Source of the DNA: Ruminobacter sp.
GTDB taxonomy: Bacteria; Pseudomonadota; Gammaproteobacteria; Enterobacterales; Succinivibrionaceae
Length of the DNA stretch: 33,480 bases
Direction: 5' to 3'
Assembly (NCBI GenBank): GCA_017940385.1
Contig: JAGAYS010000055.1
Span: 1 to 33,480 of the forward strand
Under the pieces are notes generated by a model. It saw only the letters and a list, made by a program, of their open reading frames with translations, did no database searches and was not told the origin of the DNA. Position 1 is the stretch's first letter, and the number at the start of each line of letters is the position of its first letter. The position numbers and the translations under genes were made by a program. Shown piece by piece: positions 24,090-32,999 of the stretch.

Positions 24090-26027
24090 ATGTACGTATC
24101 AAAAGTAAAATTTGAAAACTATGGTCCTTTGGAGGAAGTAAATCTTGAGATAAAAAACGTTTCAGAAGGAAATCCAAAACCGACTGTTCTTATCGGACAA
24201 AATGGTACTGGTAAGACTTTATTTTTATCCAACATTTTACACGCTATCATCGAAATGAAGCGTAAAAAATACAGTACATTATTAGAGGTATCAGAGAATA
24301 ATTATTATAGAGTTGGATCATTGAATTATATTAGAGCGGGTACACTAACAGCTTATAATCGTATAGAATTTACAGATCAGGCGTCTTTCACAGAAGTGAT
24401 GACAAAGAATTATAAAAATTTAAAAGATAGTTATTCTGCAAAGGATTATCCGGGAGTAAATATTGAGGATAATAAGCTGAAGGAGACGGGTTTTTTTAGT
24501 TCTGCGATTGCCCCGCAGGACAATCTCTTTGATAAAGAGGTTTTCTTGTTCTTTCCTGTTGAGAGATATTATACTCCGACCTGGATAAATAAAAGCAATG
24601 AGAATCTTAGTTACGCATCAGACGAGCATGGATTTGTCGGAAAAAGTTCTTCAAATATGGTTAAGTACAATGTGTTATCCAATATCGAGGAATGGTTATT
24701 AGATGTAATCATCGACAAAGTACTTTATGATGAGAAGTTGTTCATTCCTGATGGAAAAGGAGGAACTCAGCTCGTATACTCAGGGCCTAACAATAGTATT
24801 CAGGCCACAATTAATTTATTCCTGACAATACTATATAAACATAAAGGATATGATAGTGCTAGGATCGCAGTAACAAAAAGATTAGGTCTTTGCAGGCAGA
24901 TAGCGATCATTGGAAAACGGGGAGAAGAAGAACATGAAATAATGCCTACAATGGCAAATATGTCTTCTGGTGAGGCAATGCTCCTAGGAATGATGGCTTC
25001 GATACTTAGGGAAGCAGATCGAGTAGGTGTTGGAAATTTTGCCATTAATGGCATTAATGGCATTAAGGGTATTGTACTTATAGATGAAATCGATGCGCAT
25101 ATGCACTCAGACTTTATCCAGGAAGCATTGCCAGAGCTAATTCACTTTTTTTCAGGCATACAATTTATTGTTTCCAGTTATTCTCCATTTTTCTTGCTTG
25201 GAATGAAAGATAAATTTGAAGATAATTGTAATTTTATTGAAATGCCGTTTGGTAAAAACATACATAACTTAATAAATTTTAATGAAATTAGAAACTGCTT
25301 TGATGTTGTCAACAAAACATATACCGGTTTCATCAAAGAGTATGAAAACATCACCGATGAAATGCGAAAGATAAAACAGCCGCTTATTATCACGGAGGGA
25401 AAAACGGATTGGAAACATCTTAAGCACGCCTTGAATGTTTTTCACAGTAAGGGACTCTTCAAGACGGTAAATGTAAAATTCTTTGAAGGTGAAGAGGCAA
25501 TGGGAGCTGATAAACTAGATGCATTGTTGTCTAAACTTGCTATGATTGATCAAACAGCTCCGATCATTGGAGTATTCGATAACGACTGTAAAGTTGGGAA
25601 GAAATATATAAAGCCTACTCCATTGGGGAATAATGTTTATGCATGTAGTATAACTGATACACAAGGCTATGGTGAGGAAATTTCCATTGAATTATTATAT
25701 TCTAGGGAGGATTTGACTAAGGAATGGCCGGATAAAAGACGTTTATACTTAACAGATGAGTTTTCTGAAAAATCTCATCAGTTGAAAACAGACACGTCTG
25801 TAGTATCTCAAAATAAAACAATAGATGATGCAATAAAAAGAAAAATTATCAAAGTCGTAGACTCGAATGTATACAACGATAAAGAAAAAGAACTGGCTGT
25901 TTCAAAGGAAGAATTTGCAAGGCAAATATATGAGGGCAAACCACCGTATGAAAACATAAATGTAGACGGATTTAAAAAAATTTTTAAAACTATAGAAGGA
26001 ATTCTCGATAAACAAAATAATAACTAG
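24090..26027 (+). CDS. OLD-like ATPase-TOPRIM nuclease (predicted phage defence)
   Basis: 645 residues from the chosen ATG. N-terminal ABC-type ATPase: MYVSKVKFENYGPLEE, Walker A GQNGTGKT, signature MSSGEAMLLG, Walker B GIVLIDEIDAHMH, then FIVSSYSPFF, where the family usually has a switch His (TxHSP) and this protein has Tyr. C-terminal TOPRIM domain: LIITEGKTDWKHL (metal-binding Glu) and GVFDND (DxD), followed by GEEISIELLY, as in OLD-family proteins and GajA of Gabija. Such proteins cut DNA in an ATP-controlled way and act against phages. No GajB helicase or retron is next to it, so a stand-alone OLD-type system is most likely. The start at 24090 has AGAGAGA upstream and matches family starts; an ATG at 24063 has no binding site. 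Confidence 0.82.
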   Translation: MYVSKVKFENYGPLEEVNLEIKNVSEGNPKPTVLIGQNGTGKTLFLSNILHAIIEMKRKKYSTLLEVSENNYYRVGSLNYIRAGTLTAYNRIEFTDQASFTEVMTKNYKNLKDSYSAKDYPGVNIEDNKLKETGFFSSAIAPQDNLFDKEVFLFFPVERYYTPTWINKSNENLSYASDEHGFVGKSSSNMVKYNVLSNIEEWLLDVIIDKVLYDEKLFIPDGKGGTQLVYSGPNNSIQATINLFLTILYKHKGYDSARIAVTKRLGLCRQIAIIGKRGEEEHEIMPTMANMSSGEAMLLGMMASILREADRVGVGNFAINGINGIKGIVLIDEIDAHMHSDFIQEALPELIHFFSGIQFIVSSYSPFFLLGMKDKFEDNCNFIEMPFGKNIHNLINFNEIRNCFDVVNKTYTGFIKEYENITDEMRKIKQPLIITEGKTDWKHLKHALNVFHSKGLFKTVNVKFFEGEEAMGADKLDALLSKLAMIDQTAPIIGVFDNDCKVGKKYIKPTPLGNNVYACSITDTQGYGEEISIELLYSREDLTKEWPDKRRLYLTDEFSEKSHQLKTDTSVVSQNKTIDDAIKRKIIKVVDSNVYNDKEKELAVSKEEFARQIYEGKPPYENINVDGFKKIFKTIEGILDKQNNN

Positions 26028-26060
26028 AGTATTTGCAGAGAAATTTGTAGTGATAAGCAC

Positions 26061-26089
26061 CAGTGCCGCAGTTTCTAACCGCGACACTG
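26061..26089. repeat. Imperfect hairpin between convergent genes
   Basis: CAGTG-CGC pairs with GCG-CACTG with one unpaired base on each side. It may end the OLD-like transcript, but no T run is present. Confidence 0.3.
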
Positions 26090-26115
26090 CTTTAAAGAAT
26101 GAATGTTATATCAGC

Positions 26116-26742
26116 TTATCTCGTCATAAGACTTACTCCGAATTGCTTAATCTTATTCAGGATGTAGCGCATCTGACGTTCAGTCAATCCTTCCATCCTG
26201 GCAATGTCTTCAAGCTGATAGCCATGAAAAGCTAATAGGTCAAAGACTCTGCCGGCTTTGGAATCTTTCCTGTTAATCTCTTTAGAGATGACTTCAAGAT
26301 CCATTTCATTCTCAATGTTATCCAATTCAGAGATGCTAATTGCCAATTCCTCCGGTTCGCTGTAGTTCACTATGGTTAACTGACGGTCTTCTGCTTTAAC
26401 GCCAAAAGGGCAATCTGAGCATTTGTTGCTATCAGGACATCTGATTAAAAAACCGTGTTTGCCGGGAATCTGACAACGAGAGTTACGGTGCCATTCGTTA
26501 AGCTGCCTGTTTATGCTGTTCCATAGGTCTTTAACAAGAACTTCGCTAGGCTTTATATTGGTCTTGATAAAACCGACAAGAGCTCTTTTTCCAGAGGGAA
26601 AAGAAACGTACCGGCAGTTCTCTCCGGGGAATCCGCTTTCCCTTTGTTCTTTTTCATTTCTAAATACTTCACAAGGTATGAAAAACTCCTTCTGTAATCT
26701 GTTTGGATTTTGGGTACAGTTACCCTTAACTCTTTTTGCCAT
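26116..26742 (-). CDS. Helix-turn-helix protein with Cys cluster (sigma-region-4-like)
   Basis: 208 residues. A basic N-terminus, a central part with PSGKRALVGF and WNSINRQLNEWHR, a Cys cluster RCPDSNKCSDCPFG that could bind zinc, an acidic linker, and a C-terminal helix-turn-helix in GYQLEDIARMEGLTERQMRYIL resembling sigma-70 region 4. I do not recognise the family with certainty; similar layouts occur on mobile elements. AGGAG lies eight bases before the ATG, and that site is inside a stable hairpin (26749-26779). It is convergent with the OLD-like gene. It could be a regulator of the island. Confidence 0.65.
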   Translation of the reverse strand: MAKRVKGNCTQNPNRLQKEFFIPCEVFRNEKEQRESGFPGENCRYVSFPSGKRALVGFIKTNIKPSEVLVKDLWNSINRQLNEWHRNSRCQIPGKHGFLIRCPDSNKCSDCPFGVKAEDRQLTIVNYSEPEELAISISELDNIENEMDLEVISKEINRKDSKAGRVFDLLAFHGYQLEDIARMEGLTERQMRYILNKIKQFGVSLMTR

Positions 26743-26748
26743 TGTGGC

Positions 26749-26779
26749 TTCTCCTGTTCGGAAAAACCGAAGCGGAGAA
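26749..26779 (-). promoter_or_regulatory. Hairpin covering the ribosome binding site of the HTH gene
   Basis: On the minus strand TTCTCC-GC-TTCGG pairs with CCGAA-CA-GGAGAA around a TTTTT loop, 11 pairs with one 2x2 internal loop. The 3' arm contains the AGGAGA ribosome binding site, so the folded RNA should block translation. Confidence 0.6.
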
Positions 26780-26985
26780 AACCGTTATGGCTAAATTGTC
26801 TCGTGTACATATAAGGTCACCTCGCGGGATAATCCCCGTTTCGGAAGGTGACCAGTGGTGCATGACACCGGACTGTTAATGAAAATTCGCCTGTTTCAGC
26901 CATGCACTCATCAGTTCGCGACCTGGTGAGCTTACGCAGGTGAGTGGTCGAATTATTGAAAGCAGATACAAATCTGAAAAAAGCA

Positions 26986-27022
26986 AAAGAAAAACCGTAC
27001 TGAAATTGTGTATTCAATACGG
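26986..27022 (-). terminator. Minus-strand terminator without a visible gene
   Basis: On the minus strand CCGTATTGAA pairs with TTCAGTACGG (one mismatch) across an eight-base loop, followed by TTTTTCTTTT. Confidence 0.6.
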
Positions 27023-27065
27023 TTGTCAGAAGCTTAAAATCCGGGAGCCAGATTCTCCTCAGACT

Positions 27066-27096
27066 AAAAAAGCAGGCATCTGTAAGGGTGTCTGCT
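27066..27096 (-). terminator. Second minus-strand terminator without a visible gene
   Basis: On the minus strand AGCAGACA pairs with TGCCTGCT (one mismatch) across a ten-base loop and is followed by six T residues. Confidence 0.55.
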
Positions 27097-27480
27097 GAGG
27101 TATTTGAAAAATCAATTATGTGATCTACTTAACAATAATTATAAGGTTCGATTTTACATTCAGTAAAACGATTTCTCCAATGTTTTATGGGGCAAAACAG
27201 TTAGAATGGTTATTATTTGTTTTACTAAAATGAGATATAAAACAAATAAATATGATATGTTGTAAAGTTATAAAAATGTTAGAAATTTGTAAATTACTTA
27301 CATGTTATACGTGTTGCTTTTTGGCTAATTGGTTATTGCTAGAATCGTTTTAGTACTGTAAATAATATATCGGGACTAATTTTGATACTGAGAAAGCTCA
27401 AGCAGTGTGTAAAAATTGAGTGCCTTATTTTTTGATGTTTCTCAAAATATGACTAGTAATAGTTGTGAATATGCTTATAT

Positions 27481-27524
27481 TTTGTCCCAAAAGTATTGGA
27501 ATTTGTCCCAGTTATAGGTACAAT
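27481..27524 (+). promoter_or_regulatory. Direct-repeat operator and -10 box upstream of ietA
   Basis: TTTGTCCCA occurs at 27481-27489 and 27502-27510, exactly 21 bases (two helical turns) apart. TACAAT (27519-27524) is a fair -10 box 23 bases before the ietA start. The repeats lie where the -35 region would be, which suits a repressor acting on one face of the DNA. IetA itself ends in a helix-turn-helix-like segment. Confidence 0.5.
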
Positions 27525-27547
27525 ATCCAAATAAAATGGAGGAAACT

Positions 27548-28591
27548 ATGAAAAAAGGGGATGTTCTAGATTTAATAAAATATCATTTTCAAAATAGAGA
27601 AAAAGAATTTAAGGATAAAACTATTACGATTGCGCGTGAATTTGATAAAACAGGAGATTCACAACTAGCTCAATATGTTATGGGAATTCTTTCTCAAGCA
27701 AATACCTTTTTTCCTCAATCTGAAGATGCTGCATCTTCCCTTATCCCTGTAAAGTTAGATACAGATCCTTTGCCGTTGCCTGAACCTATAATGAATGACT
27801 TGAAAGGTATTATTAATGCAGTAAATCATGGTATTGGTGTTAATAAATTTTTGTTTATTGGTTCACCAGGAACTGGTAAAACAGAAAGTTCAAAACATAT
27901 AGCACGATTGTTGGGACGTCGATTGCTTCAAGTGGATTTTAGTAATCTTGTGGATAGTAAACTTGGCCAAACAGCTAAAAATTTAACAAGTTTATTTAGT
28001 GAAATTAATGGATTGCCGTTCCCTAACAAGAATATTATTTTATTTGATGAAATTGATACTATAGCGTTGGATCGAATTAATCAGAATGATGTCAGAGAAA
28101 TGGGAAGAGTTACTTCGACTTTTCTCAAATCGTTAGATGCAGTAGCTTCTGAAATAGTAATTATTGCTACAACTAATTTGTTCGCAAATTTAGATAAAGC
28201 TCTAGTTAGGAGATTTGATGCAACAATAGATTTTGATAGATATACAGTTACTGACAAAATTGACGTAGCAGAGGTTATTTTAAATAATTATGTTCGTCAG
28301 TTCAAAAATGTTGCACGTGATCTTCGCTTATTTAAAAAAATATTAAAAAACGCAAAACATGTACCTAACCCTGGAGAACTAAAAAATATTATTAGAACAT
28401 CATTAGCTTTTAGTGATGAAAAGGATCCCTATGATTATCTGAAACGTTTTTTTTCCGCTATGTTTGGCAGAAAGCTTCCTACATTAAAGGAACTTCATTC
28501 GTTAGGATTTACCGTAAGGGAAATTGAAATATTAACTGGAATTTCAAAAAGTAGTGTATCGAGAGGATTGAACGGAGGAGAGTATGAATAA
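27548..28591 (+). CDS. ietA: IetA-like AAA ATPase of a IetAS defence pair
   Basis: 347 residues. A helical N-terminal part (1-85), then an AAA+ domain: Walker A GSPGTGKTE (about 109-117), Walker B NIILFDEIDT (about 163-172), sensor 1 IIATTN and arginine-finger region VRRFDATIDFDRYT. The last about 30 residues, FTVREIEILTGISKSSVSRGL, look like a helix-turn-helix and may bind the repeats upstream. The gene overlaps the subtilase gene by eight bases, so the two proteins are made together. An ATPase followed directly by a subtilase is the hallmark of ietA-ietS, first described in plasmid maintenance and later as phage defence. The start at 27548 has GGAGG at the right distance; the ATG at 27536 overlaps that site. 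Confidence 0.8.
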   Translation: MKKGDVLDLIKYHFQNREKEFKDKTITIAREFDKTGDSQLAQYVMGILSQANTFFPQSEDAASSLIPVKLDTDPLPLPEPIMNDLKGIINAVNHGIGVNKFLFIGSPGTGKTESSKHIARLLGRRLLQVDFSNLVDSKLGQTAKNLTSLFSEINGLPFPNKNIILFDEIDTIALDRINQNDVREMGRVTSTFLKSLDAVASEIVIIATTNLFANLDKALVRRFDATIDFDRYTVTDKIDVAEVILNNYVRQFKNVARDLRLFKKILKNAKHVPNPGELKNIIRTSLAFSDEKDPYDYLKRFFSAMFGRKLPTLKELHSLGFTVREIEILTGISKSSVSRGLNGGEYE

Positions 28592-30830
28592 TATTTTAAC
28601 CTTACGTGGAAATCGCTTTGAACATCGTTCCCGTCATTCCGGAGGTGGAAATATAGAACTTCCGGGAGGAAGCTGTGTTAGGTTGGCGCATTTAAAGGAT
28701 TTACATACTTCTCTTACAGAAGTTAGAAAATTTTGGGAAAATAATGACGTTATTTCAGGCGTTTTGGTTAGTGTTTATTACAATAGAATTGTTTCTAAAT
28801 CAAACAGGATTCGTGGATATTTATATTCGATAAAAAACGAGCATCCAATAGATACAGTTGTAGGGGCAAGATTTAATTCTGATAAAAATAAGCATATTAT
28901 TACTCATTTTATTTCTAAGGAAAATTTAGATAAAACCATAAAAAAATCGAACCAAATTATTGCTTTGTTTGAAGATTTTTTTGCTAAAAGCGGGTTAACA
29001 ACATCTGAATTTAAAAATGGAACAATTCTCGAAACATTACCTTATTCCAAATACTCTTTGACAAAAACAGATTTTAAACAATACTTGAGAGACGCCTGTT
29101 TTGTTGAAAATTTTGGTGTTGAAACGATACGTGAAAAAGCTCTAAATAAATCTGTTATTACATTTTATGATGTTAATGTAGATGCTGTGGATATTCTAAA
29201 AAGGATTGGCATAACTATTTCTCGTTCTAGTATATTGGATAAGATGACTGTCTTGCTTGATGAAAAATATGTCAAAGATATATTAGATAGAATTCCGTAC
29301 CTTATATCAATGGCTGTTGAAGATTTTTCTATATTATCCCCAGATGATTTTAAATATTCAAATAGTCTACCTACAAATATAATTCCATCCCCGACTAATG
29401 AGCCTACAATAGGTGTTATAGATACTTTATTTGATCAGAATGTATACTTTAGTGAGTGGGTTGAATACAATGATTTTATATCTGATGAAATACCTAAAGT
29501 ACCTGAAGATTATGACCATGGAACAGCTGTAACTTCTCTGATTGTTGACGCTCCGAATATTAATCCAAACCTTGATGATGGTTGTGGAAGATTTAAAGTA
29601 AGACATTTTGGAGTAGCTCTACATAGGGGGTTTAGTTCATTCAGTATAATACAGAATATCAAGCGCATAGTTTCCCAAAACCTAGATATTAAGGTATGGA
29701 ATTTGTCTCTGGGTGCTATGGAAGAAGTTAGTGATGATAGTATTTCGATTGAAGGGGCAGTTCTCGATGAGATTCAATTTGAATATGATGTAATTTTTGT
29801 TGTTGCGGGAACAAACTACAAAATGAAAAATAATACCCGTAAAAAAATTGGTTCACCTGCTGACTCTTTAAACTCTCTGACTGTTAATGCAGTGGATTTC
29901 AATAATTGTCCAACAGACTATACTAGACGTGGTGAGGTTTTGTCATTTTTTATAAAACCGGATATATCTTACTATGGTGGAGACAGCCATGGTTATATAA
30001 ATGTTTGTCGACCTTTAGGTCTTCATCCAGCCAGTGGAACTAGTTACGCTGCACCTTTGGTTTCAAGAAAATTAGCGTATCTTATAAATATTATGGGGTT
30101 GAGTCGGGAGGAAGCCAAGGCATTACTTATTGATTCTGCTATATCTTGGAGAAAAAAAATGTCTTATGAGGACTCTATTCTTATGGGGCATGGAGTTATT
30201 CCAATAAAAATTAAGGATATTCTTAGTTCTAGCGATGATGAAATTAAATTTATTGTTTCAGATGTTTCCGATAAGTTTGATACGTATAATTACAATTTCC
30301 CTGTACCAATTTTTGATAAAAAATATCCTTACGTCGCAAGAGCGACACTTTGTTATTTTCCAAAATGCTCTCGTAATCAGGGAGTAGACTACACAAATAC
30401 GGAATTAAAGATTATCTTTGGTCGTTTGCATGATTCTAAACGTATAGAATCTATCAATAAAGATAAGCAATATATTGATGATGCACCTAGTTATATTCGT
30501 GAAGCATTTGCTCGAAAGGAATATAGAAAATGGGATAACGTAAAATGTATAAGTGAGTCTTTTACAGAGCGTAATAGAGCTAGAGATATTTTGAACCCGT
30601 CAAATCCTCAATGGGGCATGAGCATTCAAGCTGTTGAACGCTTAGGAAATAAAGATGGCAGAGGAATAAAGTTTGGTGTTGTTGTTACATTAAAAGAAAT
30701 AAAAGGAATTAATAGAATAGAAGATTTTATTAATCAAGCCTCGCTTAGGGGATGGATTGTTAACAGGCTAGAAGTTGAAAATCAAATTGATATTTATAAT
30801 GTTTTAAGCGAAGATATCAATTTTGAATAG
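28584..30830 (+). CDS. ietS: IetS-like subtilisin-family serine protease of a IetAS defence pair
   Basis: 748 residues, cytoplasmic (no signal peptide). A long N-terminal region (about 1-270) precedes an S8 peptidase domain with a complete triad: Asp280 in IGVIDTLFD, His312 in DHGTAV, Ser487 in ASGTSYAAP; VAGTN supplies the oxyanion Asn. A C-terminal domain of about 200 residues follows, with NPSNPQWGMSIQAVERLG. There is no pro-peptide or export signal, unlike secreted subtilases, so it should act inside the cell, presumably held in check or directed by the ATPase encoded just upstream. GGAGGAG precedes the ATG. The target protein is not known. Identification as IetS rests on gene pairing and family. 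Confidence 0.82.
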   Translation: MNNILTLRGNRFEHRSRHSGGGNIELPGGSCVRLAHLKDLHTSLTEVRKFWENNDVISGVLVSVYYNRIVSKSNRIRGYLYSIKNEHPIDTVVGARFNSDKNKHIITHFISKENLDKTIKKSNQIIALFEDFFAKSGLTTSEFKNGTILETLPYSKYSLTKTDFKQYLRDACFVENFGVETIREKALNKSVITFYDVNVDAVDILKRIGITISRSSILDKMTVLLDEKYVKDILDRIPYLISMAVEDFSILSPDDFKYSNSLPTNIIPSPTNEPTIGVIDTLFDQNVYFSEWVEYNDFISDEIPKVPEDYDHGTAVTSLIVDAPNINPNLDDGCGRFKVRHFGVALHRGFSSFSIIQNIKRIVSQNLDIKVWNLSLGAMEEVSDDSISIEGAVLDEIQFEYDVIFVVAGTNYKMKNNTRKKIGSPADSLNSLTVNAVDFNNCPTDYTRRGEVLSFFIKPDISYYGGDSHGYINVCRPLGLHPASGTSYAAPLVSRKLAYLINIMGLSREEAKALLIDSAISWRKKMSYEDSILMGHGVIPIKIKDILSSSDDEIKFIVSDVSDKFDTYNYNFPVPIFDKKYPYVARATLCYFPKCSRNQGVDYTNTELKIIFGRLHDSKRIESINKDKQYIDDAPSYIREAFARKEYRKWDNVKCISESFTERNRARDILNPSNPQWGMSIQAVERLGNKDGRGIKFGVVVTLKEIKGINRIEDFINQASLRGWIVNRLEVENQIDIYNVLSEDINFE

Positions 30831-30969
30831 CTTAACTGTGATTGTTTTAGTTAAAATCAATTGTTAGCATATGTATAGTTATTGTATTCAAAATTTACTT
30901 AGTTACTCTGATGTTTTAAGTTTATTTTTTTGTTTTCGTGAGAATCAGATGTATATTTAAGAGGATTAT

Positions 30970-31371
30970 ATGACGCAAGTGGATCTTAAATTCATAGACC
31001 TTTTTGCTGGTATAGGTGGATTTAGACTCGGTTTTGAAAATGCTGGTTGTAAATGTGTGTTTAGCTCGGAAATCGATGAACATGCTTGTAGAATGTATGA
31101 ATTGAATTTTGGCAATAATCCCTATTGCGATATCACTAAATTAGACCCTGCCATCATTCCTGATTTTGATATTCTATGTGCAGGTTTTCCGTGCCAAGCA
31201 TTATATTCCTTACGATTTAGATTTTCCGGGAAAAATTCAAAATGTAAATGTAAAAAATCATTCTTGGGTATCCTCAACGATGTAGAAGTGAACAATGTTG
31301 ATCCCAATATATATTTAATAGCAATGCTTGCGTACAGCATAAAACGCAAAAAGGATAAGACTGTATTTTAG
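30970..31371 (+). pseudogene. Truncated cytosine-5 DNA methyltransferase fused to an endonuclease fragment
   Basis: A good start, then DLFAGIGGFRLGFENAG (motif I, SAM binding), SSEIDEHACRMYE (motif II), DILCAGFPCQA (motif IV with the catalytic Cys). After the PCQA the family sequence stops: no ENV motif, no QRR motif, no target-recognition region. The frame goes on as LYSLRFRFSG and then NIYLIAMLAYSIKRKK, which continues, after a one-base shift at a T run, into the endonuclease remnant. An internal deletion has therefore joined the two genes. It cannot methylate DNA. Confidence 0.8.
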
Positions 31372-31992
31372 TTAACCCTATTCATAAAGAAACAACTGTA
31401 ACAATTGACAAAATAATGAAATTGCTTCATAGCCATTTTTATTATCAGTATAGAAGTAGAGGAGCTTTTATTTTACCTGTTGTTGCACTCTATGGTGTTT
31501 ATCAATGCATCGTTGAAGAATTAAAAGGTTTAGCGGTAAATCTCTAGATAAATTGGCTTCTCATCATAGTTGTGATAGAAGTAGTGGTGAGACAGGCGAT
31601 ATTGTTGTACGGAATAAGGATTCCTCTATCTATGAAGTTGTTGAGGTTAAATTTGACATCCCAATTACAGCAATTATGGTTTAGGATGCGTATAACAAAA
31701 TCAAGGATAAACCAGTTCAAAGATATTATTTATTAAGTACTTCAGAGATATCTGATGAGGAAAGAGTGGGTATCGATGCTTCTATTTGCTCTATAACGAG
31801 AGGAACATGGATGCCAAATTATTGCCAATGGTGTGTTTCCGACTTTAAAGTATTATTTGAGATTGTTGGAAAATTCTGATTTATTTCTTAATAGATATAT
31901 TGAAAATCTTAGTAATAATACTGAAATTAATTATGAGCATAAGTTAGCTTGGAACACCCTTTTGGAATCCTATAGAAACGATGAAAAATAAT
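31206..31992 (+). pseudogene. Decayed type II restriction endonuclease (PD-(D/E)XK)
   Basis: Conceptual translation over at least three frame changes and one in-frame TAG (31682-31684) gives a continuous protein: VNPIHKETTVTIDKIMKLL, GAFILPVVALYGVYQCIVEE, GKSLDKLASHHS, GETGDIVV followed by YEVVEVKFDIPIT, DAYNKIKDKPVQRYYLLST, ending EHKLAWNTLLESYRNDEK. GD followed by EVK is the catalytic core of a PD-(D/E)XK nuclease. The EVKxxIPIT...DAYxKI pattern recalls SacI-type enzymes, which pair with C5-methyltransferases, but I am not sure. Both halves of this restriction-modification system are dead. Confidence 0.65.
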
Positions 31993-32036
31993 CTGAGGCT
32001 AATGCTAAAATCCAGAATTGGGCAACTGTTCTGAAC

Positions 32037-32079
32037 TAGCTATCCTGTCTTGGTGAAACAGGTACTAAGGATAGCTAGG
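32037..32079. repeat. Long perfect inverted repeat
   Basis: CTAGCTATCCT and AGGATAGCTAG (11 perfect pairs), with CCTGT/ACAGG nested inside. It lies between the endonuclease remnant and the IS3 remnant and could be the old terminator of the restriction genes. Confidence 0.5.
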
Positions 32080-32099
32080 TATATCAGATAACTTTTTAA

Positions 32100-32214
32100 A
32101 AAGTGCTTAACAAAGTTTAACGCCGAATATCTCCTACATTGGGTGGATTGAGTCCTGTTCAGTACAGACTTAGCAGGGAACAATCTGAGTAATATATGTC
32201 CAGTTTTTTGTCCG
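32100..32214 (+). mobile_element. IS3-family insertion sequence, right-end remnant
   Basis: RRISPTLGGLSPVQYR then LSREQSE and stop (32121-32192) is the typical end of an IS3-family transposase (OrfB). Just beyond, TGTCCAGTTTTTTG (from 32197) resembles the terminal inverted repeat of that family. Everything upstream of 32121 is lost or interrupted by a stop (TAA at 32118), so the element is inactive. Confidence 0.75.
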
Positions 32215-32273
32215 CATCCCTTTATGAGTTGTAAGTGTTGTTAATTTTGTAGCTCAAGAACCAGGAAATTATT

Positions 32274-32999
32274 ATGGCCTTATTAAGAAAAATAGAATTA
32301 GATAATTTAGGTTACGGTGATACTTGGAAATACTTTAAAAGTGCGGAGAGCGTCTTAAAAGCAATGCATATATACGATCTTCTTATTAAGGATTGTTTCG
32401 AAAAAAAACAGTCTAACTTTAATGATATCATATTTGGAAACAAAGAAATTCCTGAAGATGAGTGTTCACTTATACCTGGGGATAAGTTTGTTTTATGCAA
32501 TGAAGAGATCCAACTGAGCTTTTTAGCGAATATGTATATAAATGCTTTTTTTCAGGAGTGTAGAAATTTTTTTGATTATGTTGCTCAAACATTGGTAGTT
32601 TTTTTTTCAGAGGACAATGTGAAAGTTAATAGTGTAGATTTTGCAGTACTAAAAAAGATTAAAATTAACAATGATGTCGTTGCAACATATGTTTCTGAAA
32701 TATTTGAATCCGATGAGTTTAAGTATTTATGTGATTTTAATAATCTAACTAAGCATAATTATAATCTCGGTATTAGGATAAAAATGCAAGTAGCCGATTC
32801 AACTATAGGCGGTGATATTCCAAAATTTAAGAAAGAGTATAAGAATAAAACGAATAATTATAGTTCTGTAGATATTCAGAAGGCTATGGATACCATGTAC
32901 AAATTTACAGATAAGGCCTTTGTACAACTTTGTAATTTGATTCATGAGTTTTGTGCTCACCATTCAAATTCGGCGTTTAGCCAAAATAATAATGATTAA
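32274..32999 (+). CDS. Hypothetical protein of 241 residues in the defence island
   Basis: AGGA lies nine bases before the ATG. The protein appears soluble and mostly helical, with AFFQECRNFFDYVAQTL (about 90-106) and CDFNNLTKHNYNLG (about 152-165). I do not recognise a family. The paired helices and NNLTKH recall some HEPN-like or abortive-infection helical proteins, but the RxxxxH ribonuclease motif is not seen, so I make no such claim. It has the same AT-rich composition as its neighbours, which suggests it came with the island, immediately next to the IS3 end. Confidence 0.6.
   Translation: MALLRKIELDNLGYGDTWKYFKSAESVLKAMHIYDLLIKDCFEKKQSNFNDIIFGNKEIPEDECSLIPGDKFVLCNEEIQLSFLANMYINAFFQECRNFFDYVAQTLVVFFSEDNVKVNSVDFAVLKKIKINNDVVATYVSEIFESDEFKYLCDFNNLTKHNYNLGIRIKMQVADSTIGGDIPKFKKEYKNKTNNYSSVDIQKAMDTMYKFTDKAFVQLCNLIHEFCAHHSNSAFSQNNND

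Larger units (their letters stand above)
26780..27480. other. Long intergenic region between HTH gene and IetAS
   Basis: No gene found. The left part holds the likely promoter of the HTH gene and two minus-strand terminators (26986-27022 and 27066-27096). The right part (27100-27480) is extremely AT-rich. The two terminators have no visible gene feeding them. Confidence 0.45.

Noticed and set aside
32274-32999. HEPN ribonuclease call for the 241-residue protein
   Set aside because: The diagnostic RxxxxH motif is not visible.
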